A DNA stretch of 9,402 nt. It comes from Methanobacteriota archaeon. Its GTDB lineage: Archaea > Thermoplasmatota > Thermoplasmata > RBG-16-68-12. A program made the translations under genes and the position numbers. The stretch is taken from NCBI GenBank assembly GCA_005878415.1, contig VBMM01000166.1, positions 1 through 9,402 on the forward strand, in the 5' to 3' direction. Positions 5,936-9,402 of the stretch are shown piece after piece. Below the pieces are notes generated by a model. It was not told where the DNA came from, searched no databases, and saw only the letters and a program-made list of their open reading frames with translations. Positions within the stretch are counted from its first letter, which is position 1; the number at the start of each line of letters is the position of its first letter.

Positions 5936-7161
5936 GCGCCCCGCTCGTCCCAGACCTGTTCGGGCTCTGCAAGGTCCTGACGGCCGCAATCATCTGGATC
6001 GTGCAACAGATCATCTATGCGCTCGCCGGTCCGATCCCGCCTCTCGCCGGACTCGGGGATTTCCTCGGCACGGATTTTGTAATCACTTTGGTCACGTGGC
6101 TCATCGTCGTCACCGTCGTGGTCCTCTGGGTCACGGTGATCAACCTCTTCACGATCATGTGGGTCGAGCGGAAGCTGTACAGCCGCCTCCAGGACCGCTA
6201 CGGCATCATGATCTCCGTGTGGTCCCTCCCGTTCTGGCCCTTCAACCGCACCCGTAGGCCGACCCACCGCGGGACCGGCTACCTGCAGAATCTCGCGGAC
6301 GGGATCAAGCTGATCCAGAAAGAGAACATCACGCCGCGGAACGCCGACTCGGCGATGTTCCACATCTCGCCGGTCCTCATCGCGTCCTCGACGCTGATGG
6401 CCTTCGCCGTCCTCCCGTGGAGCAGCGGGTTCTACGTCGCGAATCTGGATTTGGGAATCCTGTTCATCCTCGCGGCTTTTTCTCTCGCACCCCTCGGGAT
6501 CCTGATCGCCGGCTGGTCCGCGAACAACAAGTACACCCTCGTCGGCGGGCTGCGCGCCGCGGCGATGCTCCTCTCCTATTCCATCCCCGCGGTCCTCGCG
6601 GTCATCGCGCTCGTGTTCTTCACCGGCTCCCTGAACCCAATCGTGATCGTCGGGCAACAGGACCGGCCGATCGTCCTCGCCGGCACGACGCTCCCGATCC
6701 CGGCGTGGTACGTCTTCGGCCCGCAGTTCCTCGGCTTCCTCGTCTTCACCGTGGCGATGATCGCCGAGATGGAGCGGGTCCCGTTCGACATCCCCGAGGC
6801 GGAGGCCGAGCTCGTCGAGGGCTGGACGACGGAATACAGCGGGATGCGCTTCGGCATCGTCTTCGCCTTCAAGTGGCTCCGGATGCTGGCCGCCTCCGGG
6901 CTCATCTCGATCCTCTACCTGGGAGGATGGAGTGGTCCCGTGTTCGCCACCGTCTTCGTGGGGAGCATCCCGATCCCAATCTTCCCGGAGGAGTTCTGGT
7001 TCGTCCTGCGGGTCTACGGGCTGTCCGCCTTCTTCGTCGTGCTCTCGTGGTCCGTCCCCCGCGTGCGGATCGATCAGATCCTGAACATCGGCTGGAAGCG
7101 CCTCATTCCCTACTCACTCCTCGCGATCCTGATCGCGGCGGGATTCCGGGTCTTGGGGTGA
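5932..7161 (+). CDS. nuoH: Complex I-like subunit NuoH (ND1), divergent
   Basis: NuoH joins the quinone cavity to the proton-pumping arm. The start is the GTG that overlaps the nuoD stop (GTGA), with GGGGAG about 8 nt upstream; an ATG at 5911 lies inside nuoD. The product has 409 residues, longer than the ~325 of E. coli. Conserved parts are WVERKLYSRLQDRYG (77-91), LADGIKLIQKENITP (121-135), EMERVPFDIPEAEAELVEGW (279-298) and EYSGMRF (301-307). Odd features are an extra N-terminal hydrophobic segment (about 13-30), an insertion between RYG and LQN (about 92-117, some 17 residues longer than E. coli), SYS at 215-217 where relatives have SYE, FKW at 313-315 where relatives have (A/G)EY, and Ser372 where an arginine is usual. 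NuoI, which normally follows, is absent. Confidence 0.95.
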   Translation: MSAPLVPDLFGLCKVLTAAIIWIVQQIIYALAGPIPPLAGLGDFLGTDFVITLVTWLIVVTVVVLWVTVINLFTIMWVERKLYSRLQDRYGIMISVWSLPFWPFNRTRRPTHRGTGYLQNLADGIKLIQKENITPRNADSAMFHISPVLIASSTLMAFAVLPWSSGFYVANLDLGILFILAAFSLAPLGILIAGWSANNKYTLVGGLRAAAMLLSYSIPAVLAVIALVFFTGSLNPIVIVGQQDRPIVLAGTTLPIPAWYVFGPQFLGFLVFTVAMIAEMERVPFDIPEAEAELVEGWTTEYSGMRFGIVFAFKWLRMLAASGLISILYLGGWSGPVFATVFVGSIPIPIFPEEFWFVLRVYGLSAFFVVLSWSVPRVRIDQILNIGWKRLIPYSLLAILIAAGFRVLG

Positions 7162-7166
7162 GGGCC

Positions 7167-7217
7167 ATGACGGGCTCCGCGGACGCCGGTCACCGGGAGG
7201 GATGCGACGGCCGTTGA
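7167..7217 (+). other. Short open frame (16 codons) in the nuoH-nuoJ gap
   Basis: An ATG preceded by GGTGAGG opens a 16-codon frame (MTGSADAGHREGCDGR) that ends at a TGA overlapping the first codons of the nuoJ homology. It fills the place where nuoI normally lies but shows none of the NuoI CxxCxxC motifs. It could be a leader that couples translation of nuoJ, a relic, or chance. I do not claim it is a gene. Confidence 0.2.
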
Positions 7218-7491
7218 CTGGGAGCTCATCGCGTTCTTCGTCCTGAGCGCGTTCGAGGTGATTGGCTCGATCCTCGTCGTGATCAACAAGCGCCTCGTCC
7301 GGGCGGCGTTCTGGCTCGCGATGACCCTCGTCACGATCGGGGCGATCTACCTCCTGTTCCTGAGCGAATTCGTTTTCCTGATCCAGATCCTCGTGTACGC
7401 GGGCGCGGTGCCGGTACTATTCGTCTTCGGCATCATGCTCACGCGCCGCAAGATCATGGACGAGGCGGCGGAGCCGGAGGGCGGGACGTGA
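7213..7491 (+). CDS. nuoJ1: Complex I-like subunit NuoJ, N-terminal part (helices 1-3)
   Basis: This encodes the first three membrane helices of NuoJ: DWELIAFFVLSAFEVIGSIL, AAFWLAMTLVTIGAIYLLFL, and FVFLIQILVYAGAVPVLFVF. The last contains the family signature VYAGA..VLF.F.IML, the kinked helix next to NuoK and NuoA. NuoJ homology begins at DWELIAFF (codon 7216), but no ATG, GTG or TTG lies in frame between the stop at 7168 and the GTG at 7258, and that GTG would cut helix 1 in half. GGGAGG at 7195-7200 is a good ribosome site, so either a non-standard start is used or a base is wrong near 7213-7216. One added G (TTG-GAC) or GTT read as GTG would each give a normal MDWELIAFF start. I set the start at 7213 for homology. 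The end overlaps nuoJ2 by 4 nt (GTGA). Confidence 0.88.
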   Translation, partial: VDWELIAFFVLSAFEVIGSILVVINKRLVRAAFWLAMTLVTIGAIYLLFLSEFVFLIQILVYAGAVPVLFVFGIMLTRRKIMDEAAEPEGGT

Positions 7492-7757
7492 ACGCGCGCC
7501 AGGTCCTGGTGGTCCTCGCGACGGGCGCCCTGTTCCTCGTGATGGCGCTGTCCTTTCTCGGGAACGTAAGCTGGCCCAACACGCCCACATCGATTCCCGT
7601 CTACAATTCGACCGCGACGTCGTCGAACGGCATCGCGAACACACTCTTCAACGCGTACGCGATCACGGTCCTCCTCATCGCGATCCTGCTCGGCGCGGCG
7701 ATGATCGGCGGGGTCTACCTCGCGAAGATGGACGAGCCGGGGAAGGTGGGGCCCTGA
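7488..7757 (+). CDS. nuoJ2: Complex I-like subunit NuoJ, C-terminal part (helices 4-5)
   Basis: The 89-residue product supplies the last two helices of NuoJ: VLVVLATGALFLVMALSFLG (about 6-25) and ITVLLIAILLGAAMIGGVYL (about 59-78), joined by a polar Thr/Ser/Asn-rich loop. ANTLFNAYAITVLLIAILL matches the usual G..LF..Y.LPFELASVLLL region, and GGVYLAK matches the conserved end of NuoJ. The break falls exactly between helices 3 and 4, the same split seen as nuoJ1/nuoJ2 in haloarchaea, so it is a real two-gene arrangement and not a frameshift. The GTG start overlaps the nuoJ1 stop with GGAGGG about 6 nt before it. The stop overlaps the proposed CTG start of nuoK. Confidence 0.9.
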   Translation: MNARQVLVVLATGALFLVMALSFLGNVSWPNTPTSIPVYNSTATSSNGIANTLFNAYAITVLLIAILLGAAMIGGVYLAKMDEPGKVGP

Positions 7758-8056
7758 TCCCGCTCGAGTACGAGTTGCTCCTCTCCGCGATGCTCTTCTG
7801 CATCGGCCTGTACGGGGTCCTCGCTCGCCGCAACGCGATCATCGTCCTCATGTCGATCGAGATCATCCTGAACGCCTCGATCCTGAACTTCGTCGCGTTC
7901 TCGTCGTACAGCGGGGACCCGAGCGGCCAGGTGTTCGCCCTCCTCGGGATCGCCGTGGCAGCGGCCGACGCGGCGGTCGGACTCGCGATCTTCCTCTCGA
8001 TCTACCAGACCCACGGGACGATCGAGCTCGACAAGGTCCGGTTCCTCAAGTGGTGA
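7754..8056 (+). CDS. nuoK: Complex I-like subunit NuoK, probable CTG start
   Basis: NuoK is a three-helix subunit of the E-channel linked to the antiporter-like subunits. I start it at the CTG of 7754 because this yields M-IPLEYELLLSAMLFCIG, the standard NuoK N-terminus, and 100 residues, the usual length. The CTGA overlaps the nuoJ2 stop as GTGA and ATGA do elsewhere here, and GAAGGTGG lies about 5 nt upstream. The first orthodox start (TTG at 7775) would remove the conserved end. With this numbering SIEIILNA carries Glu36, aligned with E. coli Glu36, and AAADAAVGLAI carries Asp72 where E. coli and most relatives have Glu72. Helices lie at about 4-24, 29-49 and 60-82. nuoL follows after 3 nt. 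Confidence 0.92.
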   Translation: MIPLEYELLLSAMLFCIGLYGVLARRNAIIVLMSIEIILNASILNFVAFSSYSGDPSGQVFALLGIAVAAADAAVGLAIFLSIYQTHGTIELDKVRFLKW

Positions 8057-8059
8057 CGG

Positions 8060-9402
8060 ATGATCGAGAACGCGTGGCTCGCTTGGTTCATCCTCCTGCT
8101 TCCCCTCGCAGCGTTCGTCCTCGTCGGCCTGGTCGGCCGCCGCCTGCCCGAAGGCGGGGGCCATGTCGTCGTCGGGGCGATGGCGGGATCCTTCGTCCTC
8201 TCCCTGTACATCTTCGTCCAGGTGCTGATGCAAGGCGGCCTCGGCGGCGGCTTTCCGGCGGAGACTCTCGACGGATACATCTGGATTCCCGGCGCATCCG
8301 GCGCCGATATCCGGATCGCGCTGCTCATCGACAACCTGAGCGCGCTGATGCTCGTCCTCGTGTCGTTCCTCTGCCTCCTGATCTTCGTGTACTCGCTGGG
8401 CTACATGCACGAGGAGGAGGGCCGGGCGCGCTACTACGCCGAAGTCAGCCTGTTCGCGACGGGCATGCTCGGCACGGTAAGCGCGGACAACTTCCTCCAG
8501 CTGCTGATCTTCTGGGAGATCATGGGCTTGTGCTCGTACCTCCTGATCGGGTTCTGGTACCACAAGCCGGAGGCCGCCGCGGCAGCGAAGAAGGCGTTCC
8601 TCGTCACACGCGTGGGCGACGTCCTCTTCCTCGTCGGGGTGATCGTGATCTGGAACGTCTTCGGGACGCTGACGTTCGACGGCATTCGGACGCGCATGGC
8701 GGCCCTCTATCCGAGTACCCTCACGCCGCAGCTCCTAACAATCATCCCGCTGCTCCTCTTCGGCGGCGCCGTCGGCAAGTCAGCGCAGTTCCCGCTCCAT
8801 GCCTGGTTGCCGGATGCGATGGAAGGCCCGACGACGGTCAGCGCGCTCATCCACGCAGCGACGATGGTCAAGGCGGGGGTCTACCTCGTCGCGCGGTCGT
8901 TCATCTTCCTCGTGCCGCTCGCCCCCGTCGAGCCGCCCTTCACCGCGATCCTCGTCATCGCCGCGATCGGCGGCTTCACCGCGCTCTTCGCGGCGACGAT
9001 GGCAGTGGTCAACGTCGACATCAAACGCGTCCTCGCCTTCTCGACGATCTCCCAGCTCGCGTACATGTTCCTCGGCCTCGGGGCCGGCGCGTACCTCATG
9101 GCGACGGAGTCGGTCCGGGGCGAGCCGGTGAACTCCGCGGGGTACAGCGCGGCGCTCTACCACCTGTTCAACCACGCGTTCTTCAAGGCGCTCCTCTTCC
9201 TCGGCGCCGGCAGCGTCATCCACGCCGTGCACACGAACGACATGCGAGATATGGTCGGGCTCTCGCATCACCTCCCAATCACCTCGAAGACGATGCTCTT
9301 CGGCGCCCTCGCCCTCGCCGGAATCGTCCCGTTCAGCGGGTTCTTCAGCAAGGGCGAGATCCTCTCGGTGACGTTCGAGGCCGGGGCGGAGCAACCGGGT
9401 TT
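8060..9402 (+). CDS. nuoL: Complex I-like subunit NuoL, N-terminal 447 residues (runs off window)
   Basis: NuoL is the distal antiporter-like proton-pumping subunit. The ATG lies 3 nt after the nuoK stop, with GGTGA at 8052-8056 as the likely ribosome site, and the frame stays open to the window edge. The visible part covers the proton-channel core: IDNLSALMLVLVSFLCLLIF, FWEIMGLCSYLLIGFW (Glu153 matches the pumping glutamate), KKAFLVTRVGD, GGAVGKSAQFPLHAWLPDAM with Lys240, EGPTTVSALIHAATMVKAGV, and FNHAFFKALLFLGAGS with Lys376, then DMRDMVGL. All key charged residues are present, unlike the altered E-channel subunits upstream. A lysine stands where most NuoL have ATMVTAGV; NuoM and Mrp proteins often show ATMVKAG. 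The LHAWLPDAMEGPT stretch and position after nuoK favour NuoL. The long C-terminal lateral helix is beyond the window. Confidence 0.95.
   Translation, partial: MIENAWLAWFILLLPLAAFVLVGLVGRRLPEGGGHVVVGAMAGSFVLSLYIFVQVLMQGGLGGGFPAETLDGYIWIPGASGADIRIALLIDNLSALMLVLVSFLCLLIFVYSLGYMHEEEGRARYYAEVSLFATGMLGTVSADNFLQLLIFWEIMGLCSYLLIGFWYHKPEAAAAAKKAFLVTRVGDVLFLVGVIVIWNVFGTLTFDGIRTRMAALYPSTLTPQLLTIIPLLLFGGAVGKSAQFPLHAWLPDAMEGPTTVSALIHAATMVKAGVYLVARSFIFLVPLAPVEPPFTAILVIAAIGGFTALFAATMAVVNVDIKRVLAFSTISQLAYMFLGLGAGAYLMATESVRGEPVNSAGYSAALYHLFNHAFFKALLFLGAGSVIHAVHTNDMRDMVGLSHHLPITSKTMLFGALALAGIVPFSGFFSKGEILSVTFEAGAEQPG

Noticed and set aside
4670..5989. Long antisense open frame (439 codons) opposite nuoD
   Set aside because: Its Arg/His/Leu/Asp-rich product has no recognisable domain, and the opposite strand carries a fully conserved NuoD. 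Long antisense frames are expected in GC-rich coding DNA.
7488..7757. Reading the nuoJ break as a frameshift or pseudogene
   Set aside because: The break lies between helices 3 and 4, has a GTGA overlap and a ribosome site, and matches the known two-gene NuoJ of haloarchaea.
7715..8563. Antisense open frame (282 codons) opposite nuoK and nuoL
   Set aside because: Very acidic, Glu/Asp/Arg-rich low-complexity translation typical of the reverse of hydrophobic membrane genes; no ribosome site or promoter seen.

Overview
The window is 9.4 kb of GC-rich DNA that looks archaeal. Operon-leading genes have AT-rich TATA-like boxes about 26-31 nt before the start codon (near-leaderless), while genes inside operons use Shine-Dalgarno motifs and ATGA/GTGA-type overlaps. 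The right half is a complex I-like operon of the archaeal type: nuoC and nuoD are separate, nuoJ is split in two, and no NADH-input genes (nuoE/F/G) precede nuoA. A high-GC member of the Thermoplasmatota is my best guess at lineage. That is inference; there is no rRNA or marker gene here to settle it.

Left half, minus strand, reading from 3748 down to 1: a small cytoplasmic molybdopterin-binding oxidoreductase of the sulfite oxidase fold; tatC, whose reading frame is broken by one extra base near 2880; tatA with a long C-terminal tail holding two copies of a ~29-residue helix-loop-helix-like repeat; a second promoter; a GlcD/D-lactate-dehydrogenase-type FAD oxidase; and, one base after its stop, the start of an unrecognised protein that runs off the window.

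Right half, plus strand, from a divergent promoter at ~3903: nuoA, nuoC, nuoD, nuoH, nuoJ N-part, nuoJ C-part, nuoK and the first 447 codons of nuoL, packed with overlaps or gaps of a few bases except between nuoH and nuoJ. Together they would build the membrane arm and part of the quinone module of a proton-pumping quinone reductase. The two iron-sulfur connecting subunits, nuoB (usually between A and C) and nuoI (usually between H and J), are both missing from their normal places.

The most unusual signal is in the membrane subunits. Several glutamates of the complex I 'E-channel', which couples the quinone site to the antiporter modules, are replaced: NuoA FDVE to FDVA, NuoH SYE to SYS, NuoH (A/G)EY to FKW, and NuoK Glu72 to Asp. 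NuoH also has an extra N-terminal hydrophobic segment and a ~17-residue insertion before the second helix. Two places (tatC, and the start of nuoJ) look like single-base indels, so base-level errors in the assembly must be considered there. No rRNA, tRNA, CRISPR array, insertion sequence or integrase was seen.
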